Assembly: GCA_015832175.1 (NCBI GenBank)
Contig: WJXW01000006.1
Span: forward strand, 1,736,001-1,800,000
Source: Paraphaeosphaeria minitans
Taxonomy: Eukaryota > Ascomycota > Dothideomycetes > Pleosporales > Didymosphaeriaceae
DNA: 64,000 nucleotides
Direction of reading: 5' to 3'
Position 1 is the stretch's first letter; every line of letters begins with the position of its first letter. Below, in pieces: positions 1 through 11,197 of this stretch. The position numbers were made by a program, and so were the translations under genes. Under the pieces are notes generated by a model. It was not told the DNA's origin. It ran no database searches and saw nothing but the letters and a program-made list of their open reading frames with translations.

Positions 1-1
1 G

Positions 2-391
2 CACAACCACACGTCTGTCTGGGGTAGTTGGTGGGCAAGCTTCCAGTGGGGATACGCATGTTGTCATTCGACGGTCAAGAACTCGTACTGCACAGGCTCT
101 GCAGGCAAGGAAGCATTTGAAGCTGCCGAGCGCATGCGCCTTGGTGCGGACGTGCCGGACGTGGACGAGATTCCCAAAGCGATGGCACAGATAGAAGATG
201 CAGCTCTGGAGAAACACGTGCGCAATACTGCCGAAAAAGACGACAAGGCAACGCGGGACGACAAGCGGAAGAGAACACTGGAAGAAATGAGAGACGGTGT
301 CACGGAGGCAGAGATGGAGGAATACCGACGTAAGAGGCAGATGGCTGCGGATCCTATGGCGAAGTTCCTTGTCAGCAAGGAGGCCATCTAG
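2..391 (+). CDS. SLU7: Pre-mRNA splicing factor SLU7, 3' part
   Basis: This is the last 129 codons of a gene that enters from the left edge, open in frame from base 2 to a TAG at 389-391. It matches the C-terminal half of SLU7, the second-step splicing factor needed for 3' splice-site choice. The diagnostic stretch is [10 protein letters not shown] followed by [17 protein letters not shown], the conserved Trp/Cys-rich block. After it come a charged linker and the terminal signature [12 protein letters not shown]...DPMAKFL, which is close to the human C-terminus (EEEMEAYRMKRQ...DPMASFLG). The N-terminal part with the CCHC zinc knuckle lies outside the window. No intron is visible in this part. 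I am confident of the family; only the exact 5' structure is unknown. Confidence 0.93.
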   Translation, partial: HNHTSVWGSWWASFQWGYACCHSTVKNSYCTGSAGKEAFEAAERMRLGADVPDVDEIPKAMAQIEDAALEKHVRNTAEKDDKATRDDKRKRTLEEMRDGVTEAEMEEYRRKRQMAADPMAKFLVSKEAI

Positions 392-1071
392 GCATTCTTT
401 TGTTTTCTTCAGCGACATTGAGCATAACCACTTTCCAAGTAAGCATTGCGTGGCGTTCCAGGACCATTTTGCATTTAGTTAGCACCTACAGTTGGAGTAA
501 AAACTTCAAATACAGCCTGCCTGTGTGTTGGCGACGGCACACTGTAGTCAAACTTGTCACTTGGCGCTACAAAATATCTAACGACTGTATGTAGAATGAC
601 ATCAAAGTTGATGAATGATGCGTTGTCCACCATGATCGGTCTACGAAGAGCATCTGGCAAATGCGAGGCAACGAGTGCGGAAACTCCAAGTGCTCGTAAA
701 CATCAAATACCCTTGGCCTGGCCCCTCCAGATTGTGCCAGCTCAGCGGGGGCGACAAGGTTGCGCGTACATGGCTGCGCCGCGTCCGCTGGCGTGGAAGA
801 GGAGCTCGAGCGACGCGTGCCAAGGCCGGAGCTTCGTCACTCAAGCCTCCCTCCCCAATACCTACAGCGATCGCTGTTAGCTCCCAGAGTACCCCCATCG
901 TGTCGCCCGATCTCTAGGCAGCACCTCCGACGGTCTCTGCTTTCTGTCGCTCTTGTCTGCGGCAATTGTTCCTCACGCGCTTCCTCCAAACCATCTTTTG
1001 GCGCGCCTTCCAACTTGTGTGCACCGCGAACGCCCCTGCCCGTGCAATAGCTGGCCCAGCACGGCAACACC
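392..1071. other. Intergenic spacer SLU7-SLA2
   Basis: About 680 bases hold the SLU7 3' untranslated region and the SLA2 promoter and leader. ORFs here are short and lack family features. A pyrimidine-rich stretch at about 840-1020 (CTCCCTCCCC, CTCTTGTCTGC) is typical of a fungal promoter or leader. I see no RNA gene or repeat. Confidence 0.6.
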
Positions 1072-4000
1072 ATGTCGCTCTACGGCGGGTCTTCACGCAA
1101 TGTGGACATGGGAAAGTAAGGAAACTCTTCACTGGCATGACACATCCCACTCAACAACAATTCAGGCAGGAACAGGACCTTGCCATCAATATCCGCAAGG
1201 CAACGAGCATCGAAGAGACGGCTCCCAAACGTACGTGCTTCTTCGATGCCTCTCTTCCGGACCAAGCTCACCGGCGCAGGCAAACATGTGCGCAGCTGCA
1301 TCGTCTACACATGGGACCACAAGAGCTCCGCCTCTTTCTGGCAGGGGATGAAAGTGTGCGTAGACCCGGGAACAGCGCTGCCGCATCGCGCTTGTGGATA
1401 CACTCTTGCATCATGCTGATTCATATTGCAGGCAGCCTATCATGGCCGACGAAGTCCAGACGTTCAAAGCGCTCATCACTGTCCACAAAGTTCTTCAGGA
1501 AGGCCACTCAGTGGTCCTTAAGGAGGCGCAGGCCAACATACAATGGCTCGACAGTCTGCAGCGCGGCACTGGTGGCGGCGATGGCCTGAAAGGCTACGGA
1601 CGCCTTATCACCGAATACGTCTATTACCTCCAGGCCAAACTCGCCTTTCACAGGCAACACCCAGAGTTCAATGGTGAGCTGCTCGTACAGGAGACACTGC
1701 AGGGACTGACAGAAGCCCAGGCACGTTCGAATACGAGGAATATATTAGCCTGAAGTCAATCAACGATCCGAACGAGGGCTACGAGACAATCTCGGACTTA
1801 ATGACACTGCAAGACCAAATAGACCAGTTCCAAAAACTGATCTTCTCTCACTTCCGAAGCGCGAACAACAACGAATGCCGCATTTCAGCCCTTGTACCAC
1901 TCGTACAAGAGAGCTATGGCATCTACAAGTTTATCACAAGCATGCTCCGTGCAATGCATACCGGTGAGCACGCTGTGTATCAGTACTCATCAGCTCACTA
2001 ACACATGTAGCCCTTGGTGATGACGAAGCACTGTCTCCTCTCCGCGGCAGATATGACGCTCAGCATTATCGTCTCGTCAAGTTTTACTACGAGTGCTCGA
2101 ACCTGAGGTATCTCACAAGCTTGATTACCGTACCGAAACTGCCGCAAGACCCACCGAACCTCCTTTCTGAAGACGAAACAGCGCCTGCGTTGCCTGCGCG
2201 CCCCAAGGTGGCTGAGGATATAGCTCCGCCGCCACCTCGCGCACAATCTGTCGATCCCGAACCCATCAACGAATTCTGGAAGAACGATCAAAAGAGGCAA
2301 CAGGAGGAATATGAAGCTGAGCAGCGACGATTGCAAGATCAGTGGGAAGCAGCTCAGCGACAGCAGCAAGAGGTACAAATGCGCGCACAACAGGATTTTG
2401 AGGAGCAGCAACGACTTCAGGCAGAACAGGCTCGCTTGGCCCAAGAGCAATTGCTGCGCGAACAATACCAGCAGCAGACTCAAGGGCGTCTGGCCGACCT
2501 GGAGCGGGAAAATCTGAACGCACGTGCGCAGTACGAGCGTGATCAGCTCATGCTGCAACAGTACGACCAGAGGATGAAGGCTTTGGAGGGCGAAATACAG
2601 CAGATGAACCTGAACTTCCAGCAACAGATGGGTTCACGGGATGATCAGATTAAGGCGCTGCAAGAGCAACTCAATACGTGGAGGTCAAAATATGAATCTC
2701 TGGCCAAACTGTATTCTCAACTGCGTCACGAACACCTTCAGCTTCTGCAGAAGTTCAAGTCTGTCCAGCTAAAGGCCAATTCCGCACAAGAAGCCATCGA
2801 TGCGCGAGACAAACTTCAACGCGAGCTGAAGACGAAGAACTTGGAGCTCGCTGACATGATCCGTGAGCGTGATCGAGCGATGCTAGACAAAGATCGCCAC
2901 AGTGGAGGCCACAAAGAGGAGCTCGAGAAACTGAAACGCGAACTCCGCTTCGCTTTGGAAAGGGCGGATAATGCGGAGCGAGGCAAAGGTTCCGAGCTGT
3001 CGGCTATGCTCTCGCGACACAACAGGGAGATTGCAGATCTCGAAGAAGCTCTGCGTAACAAGACTCGCGCGCTAGAAGACTTCCAGATGAAATATCGTGA
3101 AGGCGATTCAGACCTCGAGCGGCAACTACACGAAAAGGAAGAAGAGCTGGAGATTTTCCGAGCGGGTATGGACCAGACCCTGCTGGAACTGAACGATTTG
3201 AAGTTGAACCAGAATGCCGATGACAATGTATTGGATGGCCACCTTGATGAGCTCATTACCCAGAGTCTCTCAAAGATCAACGATATTATCGATTCGGTGC
3301 TCCAGAGCGGAGTACAGCGGGTGGATGACGCCTTGTATGAACTCGATTCATCCATGCACGCCGGAAATCAAAACGCTTCCGGCGCTTTCGTCCTTTCGCA
3401 AATCGAAAAGGCGTCTACATGTGCTATGGATTTCGCTACAGCTTTCAATGGCTTCATCGCTGACGGCCCGAACGCTACGCATGCTGAGGTGATTAAGACA
3501 GTGAATGCATTCGCCGGTGCGATTGGCGATGTCTTGAGTGATACCAAAGGTCTTACCAGGTTCGCTTCAGACGACAACAAGGCGGATGCCCTTGTCAACG
3601 CTGCGCGCCAATCTGCAACTGCAACAGTCAAGTTCTTCCGCAACGTCCAATCCGTACGTTTGTATGATCTCGATGCGGATGGCAAATTCAATGTCGTCGT
3701 GAACAACAACGCTGAAGTCCTTCGCAATCTCCAAAGCTTGTCGAAGCTGGCAGACGCATTCGCGCCGAAGAGCAAGATCACCAACGCTTCCGGAGATCTT
3801 GGTGAGTTGGTCGAGGACGAGCTTACAAAAGCCGCCAACGCTATCGACGCTGCGGTGGAGCGATTGTCCAAACTCAAGAACAAGCCACGAGACCAATTCT
3901 CAACCTACGAGCTTAAAATTCATGACTCGATCTTGGATGCTGCGATTGCTGTGACGAATGCTATTGCCCAGCTCATCAAGGCCGCCACTGAATCGCAAAA

Positions 4001-4561
4001 GGAAATTGTTCGGGAAGGCAGGGGCAGCATGACCCGTACCCAGTTCTACAAGAAGCACAACCGCTGGACCGAGGGACTTATCAGCGCCGCCAAGGCTGTT
4101 GCATCGTCTACCAACACGCTCATAGAGACCGCTGATGGCGTTATTTCTGGCCGTAACTCGCCTGAGCAACTCATTGTTGCATCAAACGATGTGGCAGCCT
4201 CAACCGCACAGCTCGTGGCCGCCAGTCGCGTGAAGGCTAGCTTCATGAGCAAGACACAAGACCGACTCGAGAACGCGTCAAAGGCCGTCACTAGCGCTTG
4301 CCGTTCGCTGGTAAGGCAAGTTCAGGCCATCATTGCGCAGAAAAACAAGGACGAAGGCGAATCAGTAGATTATAGCAAGCTCAGCGATCATGAGTTCAAG
4401 GTGCAACAGATGGAACAGCAAGTACGTTGGGCCCTCTCACTTTACATTGACCATTCGCTAACAACAACGCACAGGTGGAGATATTGCAACTCGAAAATTC
4501 GCTCGCGCAGGCTAGATCGAGGCTGGGTGAGATGCGCAAGTTGTCGTACCTCGAAGAGTAG
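1072..4561 (+). CDS. SLA2: SLA2/END4: ANTH-coiled coil-I/LWEQ endocytic adaptor
   Basis: SLA2 (HIP1R family) links clathrin-coated endocytic sites to actin at the cortex. Seven exons fit: 1072-1115, 1166-1230, 1280-1355, 1432-1673, 1721-1963, 2011-4421 and 4475-4561. They sum to 1056 codons (1055 aa), close to the family's usual length. The ATG at 1072 begins MSLYGGSSRN. An N-terminal ANTH domain (about residues 10-280) contains INIRKATSIEETAPKR and VLQEGH. A Gln/Glu-rich coiled coil runs to about residue 600. The C-terminal talin-like I/LWEQ actin-binding domain has many Ala/Ser helices and ends SRLGEMRKLSYLEE. The five 5' introns (47-76 nt) crowd the ANTH part, and one 53-nt intron sits near the 3' end. 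SLA2 flanks the mating-type locus in many ascomycetes. Here its neighbours are SLU7 and a GH105 gene, and no MAT gene is in the window. Confidence 0.95.
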
Positions 4562-5245
4562 AGCATTTGTGGAGCGGGGGGATGTTGGTTATAGAGCTAT
4601 CTTTATGCTTTCGAAAGCTGCTTCCGCAAGCTCTTTAGCGTCTCGTTCACATCGAACGGGTGGATTCTGTAGGAGTGTTCTTGTGCATCAATATCATTTC
4701 ATTGGCTCAAGTTCTACTTGCTTCACGTTGTACATTTGAATATTGGGGACTTTGCACTTTACGTTAAATATGTGGTGGTATGATAGTGTAAAAGCCCTAG
4801 GGCTTTGGTGGCCGACCATGCCTTTGGTTGTTATAGCGAGCGGACATAGACTCTTTTGGCGAATCATATCTAGTACATCTTCACTAGCCTCGTATGTGCT
4901 ATGAATGTACTATTTGATATAAATACGCTGATTTCTTCAATACGATAGTACAAAAGAACTTCTCAAGCATTATCACTATGAACATCTGGTCGTAATGCAT
5001 GCCCAAGCAGTTTACTTGTGAAAGACTTATAGGAAGAGTGTGATTCCCACACCTTATCACACATCGATGTCTCGCACAAAGAGGTGAAAATGCTGTTACT
5101 TGCAGATTGAGGCACAAGTAGACTTCGAGAGGCCGCTACATTCGCTGGTCAACCTGGAGGTATCGACCTTACATTTAACTATATACCCATGGAAATGTAA
5201 TTCTCGATCATACCTTCAGAAAACCACTCAATATTTCTGTTTTCT
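4562..5245. other. AT-rich convergent intergenic spacer
   Basis: This spacer lies between the 3' ends of SLA2 and the GH105 gene. It is visibly richer in A/T than its surroundings (for example 4900-5240) and contains only short ORFs without family features. It would hold both genes' terminators. I see no clear repeat unit. Confidence 0.5.
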
Positions 5246-6379
5246 CTATATGAATGTGCGTAGGAGCTCTCCCAGCGCCATGATCGCCATAGCTTGCCCA
5301 TAAGGCATCGAGGTGATAGGTATCTTGCAGTAGAAGTCCAGATCAGGCCCCATGGCAGTGCCAAAACTCGTGCCTTGCAGTTCGCCTTTGTCGTCGATCT
5401 TGCCCACTACTGCCTTGACAGCTTTCACGGCGGGCTCCAAGTATTCCTTCCCCAGGTACCCCTTTCTTACACCCTTCAACATGCCATATGCGAACCCGGC
5501 GGTAGCTGACGATTCTTCGTAGTTGCCGTTTTCGAGTGGTAGGTCGATCAACGTCCGCCACATGCCATTTTCTCCTTGGTACTTGACGAGTGCTTTGCAT
5601 TGTGCTTCGAAGATACCCAGCAGAAATTGCCGGAGCGGATCACCTGGTTGGAGGCGCAGAAGTTCGACAAATTCCGGCAGGACGATGGTGAGCCAGGAGT
5701 TGCCACGGGCCCATCTAGCTCTGGCGAAATTGTGTCCGATACTGCCATCCTTGCCCTCTTCCCATTTCCACCCGTGGAAGAAGAGCCCTGTCGAAGTGTC
5801 GAAGAGATACTGGCAGTGTAGCTGGAACTGTCTCTTTGCCTCGTCCACGTACTCGGGCCGATCTAGCGTGAGCCCTATCTTGGCCAGCGGGAGCGCGCTC
5901 ATCATCAGTGTGTCGTCCCACAGCTCGTCTTTGTTGAAGGAGTTGTACGTCTCGTGTTGAAACCCTCCGTATTTGGTTCGCGGTAAGCCGTTCATCAACC
6001 ACTCTGCCCACGTGTCCAGCCAGGGCAGGTATGTCCGATTACCGGTGTCTTCGTACAGATACGCGAGGGCAAGGAATGGGCTCATCGTGTTGATATTCTT
6101 TGTTGTTCCTTTCGCCAACTGCTTCTGGAACCAGCCAGTCATGATGTCCTTGGTATCTTGCGATCCTGTGAGTGTGTAGTAGTGCCAAAGGCCATAGAGG
6201 CCGATGCCGTGTGTCCACTCCCATCCATCCCAGCCTTTGGTGTCAATTACCCGGCCATCGTCGAGCTTCAGTAGAAATTCGCCGGTTGTGTCGTGAATGT
6301 TTATCAGATTGTGTGTGAGGAGCTGGATTGCCGAGTGAATGTCATCGGACTTTAGACCGTGGATTGTGAGTGTTGACAT
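5246..6379 (-). CDS. GH105 unsaturated rhamnogalacturonyl/glucuronyl hydrolase
   Basis: A single-exon gene of 377 codons, MSTLTIHGLK to ELLRTFI. It matches the GH88/GH105 (YteR/YesR-like) alpha/alpha-barrel family, which hydrolyses the unsaturated uronyl residue left on pectin fragments by lyases. Family blocks seen are GWDGWEWTHGIGLYGLWHYY near residue 50, DELWDDTLMMSALPLA near residue 155 with the conserved Asp pair expected at the active site, and ARARWARGNSWLTIVLPEF near residue 225. There is no signal peptide, so the protein is probably intracellular and acts on imported di- or oligosaccharides. The length is normal for GH105. It is transcribed divergently from an MFS transporter across about 930 bp. 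Substrate (rhamnogalacturonan versus ulvan or gum arabic) cannot be told from sequence alone. Confidence 0.9.
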   Translation of the reverse strand: MSTLTIHGLKSDDIHSAIQLLTHNLINIHDTTGEFLLKLDDGRVIDTKGWDGWEWTHGIGLYGLWHYYTLTGSQDTKDIMTGWFQKQLAKGTTKNINTMSPFLALAYLYEDTGNRTYLPWLDTWAEWLMNGLPRTKYGGFQHETYNSFNKDELWDDTLMMSALPLAKIGLTLDRPEYVDEAKRQFQLHCQYLFDTSTGLFFHGWKWEEGKDGSIGHNFARARWARGNSWLTIVLPEFVELLRLQPGDPLRQFLLGIFEAQCKALVKYQGENGMWRTLIDLPLENGNYEESSATAGFAYGMLKGVRKGYLGKEYLEPAVKAVKAVVGKIDDKGELQGTSFGTAMGPDLDFYCKIPITSMPYGQAMAIMALGELLRTFI

Positions 6380-7307
6380 GTTGAGCCAACCTTGGGCAGA
6401 TTGTACCCCGCGATCAACTGACTCGTGTCTATGTGGAGCTTATGCAGAGAGATGCGCAGGTTGCGAACAGAATTGAAGTTCCCCAAAGTTTCGGTATCAG
6501 TGCAACGTATAGCCAAGCTAGAGCTCAGTAGAATCGTGTAATTGAATCCCCAGAGGTTGGCAGTGAAATTAGTATCGTTGCTACCGAGCTAGGTAGGTAC
6601 CTAGTCGGTCCACAATGTACCGACCGTGGACCACCATTACATTTGACACCGAGGCCACATTATCCGATTTACATGCGACTGTGGATTTTTGTGCAACCAC
6701 GCTAATTACATGTCTGCGTCAACAGATGTCTCGATTAATTGTCTCTGATGTTGGGGAAACAAAAATGCGATTCCATGCACGCGGGGCATTGGACTTGGCC
6801 AAGCAGCGCATGCGAGAATCCTCATTTGAAGTCTCCGGTGGTAATCTTCCACCAGCTGTCGCTCATGTTTCGGCGTCTGTTCACCCGGGTGCCGTGTTGA
6901 AGCGTTGTATTGGTTGTGCACGGATCCACTGTCCGCAACACGTGATTGCTCCGCCCCAGGTTCACCTCCACAATCTGAGTCGGAGAGTCCGCTCGTGTAG
7001 AGAACTTTGTCCGGGGATGGCTCCCAATCCTTAGGCTCGCAGCTCCCCTGCAAATACCGTTAAGCCCTATGCAGACTAATTTGCACGGCATGTTCTTCGC
7101 GAAGAGCGTGAGCCCTGCGGTCGATGTTGTCCCGAATCGATTCCATACCCGGTGCTGCCAGGGTCAGGCAGTTTTACCGGGAGGAGGTCCTGTAGTACTT
7201 AGAGACGGGCTCCACTTGTTTGACCACATCATGAGCTCGAGTCTATCCTCTCCACCGACAACTTTGCATCACAGCCCTCTCCGGTCTAGGTCGCCATCGT
7301 CGTCAAC
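6380..7307. promoter_or_regulatory. Shared divergent promoter of GH105 and MFS genes
   Basis: This 928-bp spacer separates two start codons that point away from each other. It holds three matches to the fungal carbon-repressor CreA/Cre1 core SYGGRG: CCCCAG at 6548-6553 and 6954-6959 (CTGGGG on the minus strand) and CCGGGG at 7011-7016. Such sites are common by chance. A TAGGTAGGTACCTAG palindrome lies at about 6589-6603. ORFs inside are short and without family features. Shared regulation is inferred from the layout only. Confidence 0.4.
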
Positions 7308-9120
7308 ATGGCTCGATCAGTACAGAAAGAAGTGCACGCCGCACCTGAAATTAAGAATGACAGCGCTAATGTCGAGCGTGTGTTGTCAACCGATGAAAAG
7401 GCGGATCACATCAACTACGATCGTATCGATGACGAAATAGCGAAATATGTCAACGCTGAAGCTATCGAGATCTCACCGGAGGAAAACAAGAGACTGAAGC
7501 GAATGATCGACAGGCGCGTACTTCCAATCATGGTCTTCACGTACTTCTTGCAGGCATTGGACAAAGGAACCATGTCTTTTGCCAGTATCATGGGAATACG
7601 GGACGATATTCCAGTCTTGAAGACAGATAACAGCAAGGTATGCCATTCATGTGCTGAGCAGACCACTATATACTGGACATTTGACAATATTTAGTTTGCT
7701 TGGCTCACTACCTGTATCTACATTGCTGTCTTGATAGTCGAATTCCCGACCAACTGGATGATACAAAGGGTGCCCATCGCAAAGTACCTGGGTTTCAACA
7801 GTGAGTACTCCAAAGGCCACAGGCCACCATCCATATCAAAAGGGTTCGTTCAAGTGACTGTGCTCTCTTCCAGTCATGGCTTGGTCCGCTGTTCTCGCTT
7901 GTCACGCCGCTTGCAAGAGCTTCCCTGCCTTGATCGCCGTCAGGACATTGCTGGGTATTTTCGAGGCTGTTTGCCAGCCGACTTTCTTGATTCTCAGTTC
8001 GATGTGGTACAAGCGTGAGGAACAGACAACGATCGTTACCTACTGGTACATGATGAATGGAATGCAGCAAATCGTTGGCGGTCTGCTAGCCTACTGCTTC
8101 AGCCTCATCAAGTCTCCGCCCTCGCCTTTGAAGTCATGGCAAGCTATTTTTATGACATATGGTATCGCGTCGTTCTTCTGGGGAGTGTTCGTTATCTGGT
8201 GGCTTCCTGGATAGTATCACCTACCGTACGCGAGGAACCTGATGGCTAATTTCCTTGTAGACAGTCCCATGCGTGCAAAGTGCTTCACCGAGGAAGACAA
8301 GAAACTCATGGTTGAGAGAGTTCGCTCCAACCAAACCGGTCTCCAGAACAAGAAGTTTCGTGCATACCAGGTCAAGGAGGCGCTCTTTGACCCTCAGTCT
8401 TGGTGCTACTGCCTCATTGCCATCTGCACCACCCTTCCGACATCTGGTCTCGGCGGCTTTGCCAATATCATCATAAAGGGCTTTGACTTCTCCGTCTTGG
8501 AGACACAACTTCTCGCCATGGTACTTGGCGTAGTCATCATCCTGACGCTCATCTCAGCCACCTGGTTGGCAAACAAGACGCAACAGAATCTGCTGGTTAT
8601 GGGCATCTATGTCATACCGTAAGTATCCCACTCAACACTGGGCGAGAATCACTTGCTAATTCCAACCAGCTCCTTCATCGGTACCATTGTCTTGATGACG
8701 GTAAAACTCCACAACCAGGCCACTCAAGTTGGACTTCTTATTAGCTACTACATCGTGCTCTCTTTCTGGGCCGCACAGACACTTTCCATGTCACTTCTTT
8801 CTCGCAACATCGCTGGCCAGACTAAGAAGACAACTGTGGTCGCAATGAACTTCATCGCGTGGTGTGTCGGAAACTCCATCGGTCCCCAAGTTTTCCTGAC
8901 CCGAGATGCGCCCCGCTACTTCATCGCCTTCGCGACGCACATGGGCTGCTACGTTTTGCTCGTTATTGTCATCGCATTCCTGCGATTCAACTTCATGCTT
9001 CGCAACAAGAAGAAGGACAACTTGGCTGCGCAGGTGTTGGACGCGAACGATGACCACCTTGTGCACGCGTTCGATGATTTGACCGACAGTGAGAACCCAA
9101 ATTTCAGGTACATGTACTAG
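7308..9120 (+). CDS. MFS transporter, anion:cation symporter (Dal5-like) family
   Basis: Predicted 12-helix plasma-membrane permease of the ACS family (allantoate, pantothenate, nicotinate and sugar-acid transporters). Exons 7308-7637, 7695-7800, 7874-8213, 8265-8618 and 8670-9120 give 527 codons (526 aa). Family features are the cytosolic N-terminal tail ending NKRLKRMIDRRVLPIM, FLQALDKGTMSFASIMGI in helix 1, VEFPTNWMIQRVPIAKYLG, and RTLLGIFEAVCQPTF in helix 4-5. The third intron is odd. A canonical GT at 8214 with AG at 8263-8264 gives WLPGYPMRAK. The family consensus WLPDSPMRAK would instead need a non-GT donor (GA at 8209-8210) spliced to the AG at 8259-8260. The gene is divergent from GH105, so a pectin-derived sugar acid is a reasonable but unproven substrate. 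Confidence 0.88.
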
Positions 9121-9484
9121 GTGCAGAGGCTGTTGAATAGGATTAGCGAAACGCAGGGTGGAATTTAGAAACGAATGGAGCATTGAATACCTTTGCACCA
9201 ATGTGAACTGGTCGAGTTGCCATACGGTACCTACCTACCTACCTACCTATGTAGCGCCCTCATTGTGATGCGACAGAAACACGCTGCAACAACCGCCTGC
9301 CTGAGTTGCAAAGTACGCTATGTTTGACGCAGGGACAGCCGGGGATCATTCGAGTCCCTGATGTGAATCCTCGTCTTCAGTACGGGCGCCCCGGAGATAT
9401 ATGCGACACGTGACAGCGCGAGAGCCTGCCGTGGGAGCCCAAAAACATCCAAGTCAGCGCCCCATACCTACACTTCTTGACAGC
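9121..9484. other. Intergenic spacer MFS-GPI17
   Basis: 364 bases with a (CTAC)n tract at 9230-9249 (ACCTACCTACCTACC...). They hold the MFS 3' end and the GPI17 promoter. The reading frame of the next gene is open upstream to an ATG at 9401, but the ATG at 9485 is the better start. Confidence 0.5.
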
Positions 9485-11197
9485 ATGTCGCAAACAACGC
9501 GGCCACCAGAAACGGCCACCATGACTAGCAGCGGGAACGAGGAGCGCGAGCAGCCGCCACCGGAAACGAAGCAGAGTCTCTGGCTGCGGCGAGCGGTCAT
9601 CGCATCCTTCTGGGCTGTCGTGGCCTTCCTGGGCCTCCCCGTCTGGTACAAGACGACGGCCATATATCGCGCCGACCTTCCCTTGCAGGACATGACAGCG
9701 TGGGCAAATGGTCAGGTAGGAGCATTCCTCATGTCTTTGTGAGGTCGAAGTTGTTTGCTGACGAGCGCACAGGTCTGCAAGCCCGTCTTTCCCCTCCACA
9801 TCGCCGTGCAAGCCCCGCTGCTCCCCCAAGATGCGCACCATCTCCTCCACACCACGCAGCAGACCCTCGACGACCTAAGCGACTTCCCTGCCCATCAATT
9901 GCACCTCATATTCGCCGAACCGCCACCGACCACCAATGCTTCACAACAAGTCGTCACTGACGGCTCTGGTCCAGCAGAATTCGATGACACGGTTGCTCTA
10001 TTTGTACGCTTGATACCTGTCGAAACGGGTGTCACACCTCGTTCACAATTGCAACCCTTCTCGGCCACCCTTGACGTATATTATCAGCTTAGCCAGATAC
10101 CCACACAGTCCTCGACCAGCTCGCCACTTGCAACCTTCATTGCCCAGGAGTTACACGAGTTGTATACGCAGGAACGCGTGCGGTTGTCTAGCTTGTACTC
10201 AGATGCAGCCTCCCAGAGCAAATCGCTGTCGCCGGAGCTTACAGCTCAGCTTCAGCGAGACTCCGCACGCGCATTCAAGCATGCGCCTACATACCACCTG
10301 ACCTTCTCCCTGTTTACGCCGACATCGAGCCCGTCCGCCTGGGACATTGAAACCGCACTGCGCCAGTACATGAGGCCTATCCTGGAATCTTTCACCGGCA
10401 TCAGCAAATTTACCATTGACACCCAGGTCCAACTCTATGCCAATTTCTCGCCTTCAATCCGACAGCCCGAGTACGACGAGAATACCAAAGCATGGACCAT
10501 TATTCAGGAAGACGTGAGCGGTTTCATAAACGCCGCCGAATGGGCTCTCAGCCCCAGCATCGGTCAAGGTCCTACCATCAATTTCGCCCTCTACGTCCCA
10601 GACGAAGCCCAGTCTCCTTTGTTCGTCCAGGGAAGCAGAGACAACAGCTGGCTGGTGCCCCAGTGGGGTGGAGTCATGATATTAAACCCTCAGTCACACG
10701 GAACAACGTTGACGAAGGAAGCGCTCGTCCCGGCTATGCAAGTCTTCTCGACGCAGCTGAGCTCCCTGCTCGGCTTGCCCCAGACCCCGGCCTCACTACC
10801 CCTCCGGATATCCACATTGACACGGATCCACGCTGCATCACTCCTCTTCTCAGCTTCTTCTACGCTGGGGGCTCTCGCACAGGTGTACCAAAAGATGCCC
10901 ACCATTCCGGTTCCGGACACTGTCGCCAAATCTGTCGATTTGTCCCTTGCACACCTTCATCAAGGGTGCGAATCATTGCGAGACGGCCGTTTCCAGGACG
11001 CCTTGGAGAATGCGAGAACAGCAGATGGTGAGGCCGAAAAAGCCTTCTTTGAACGCTCGATGGTGGGCCAGGTCTACTTCCCAGACGAGCACAAGGTCGC
11101 CGTCTATCTACCTCTTCTCGGCCCGGTGGCTGTCCCTCTTGTTATGGCTGCGCTCAAGGAGGTAAAGGCTGGCATAACTGCTTTGAAGGGGAGATGA
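9485..11197 (+). CDS. GPI17: GPI transamidase subunit PIG-S / Gpi17
   Basis: PIG-S/Gpi17 is a subunit of the ER GPI transamidase, which attaches GPI anchors to proteins. Two exons, 9485-9715 and 9773-11197, give 552 codons (551 aa), near the family's usual length. An N-terminal transmembrane segment (about residues 33-56, AVIASFWAVVAFLGLPVWYK) is followed by the family motif YRADLP. A large luminal region ends in a second hydrophobic segment (VYLPLLGPVAVPLVMAAL, about residues 518-535). The luminal part carries blocks such as EWALSPSIGQGPTINFALYVP and the NPQSHGTTLT loop. I took the ATG at 9485 (MSQTTRPPET), which puts the helix at a normal distance from the N-terminus; an in-frame ATG at 9401 would add 28 residues. 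Another subunit of the same complex, GAB1/PIG-U, lies at 59.7-61.1 kb. Confidence 0.92.

Noticed and set aside
6706..7053. 115-aa ORF in the GH105/MFS promoter
   Set aside because: No family features and unusual composition; probably chance.
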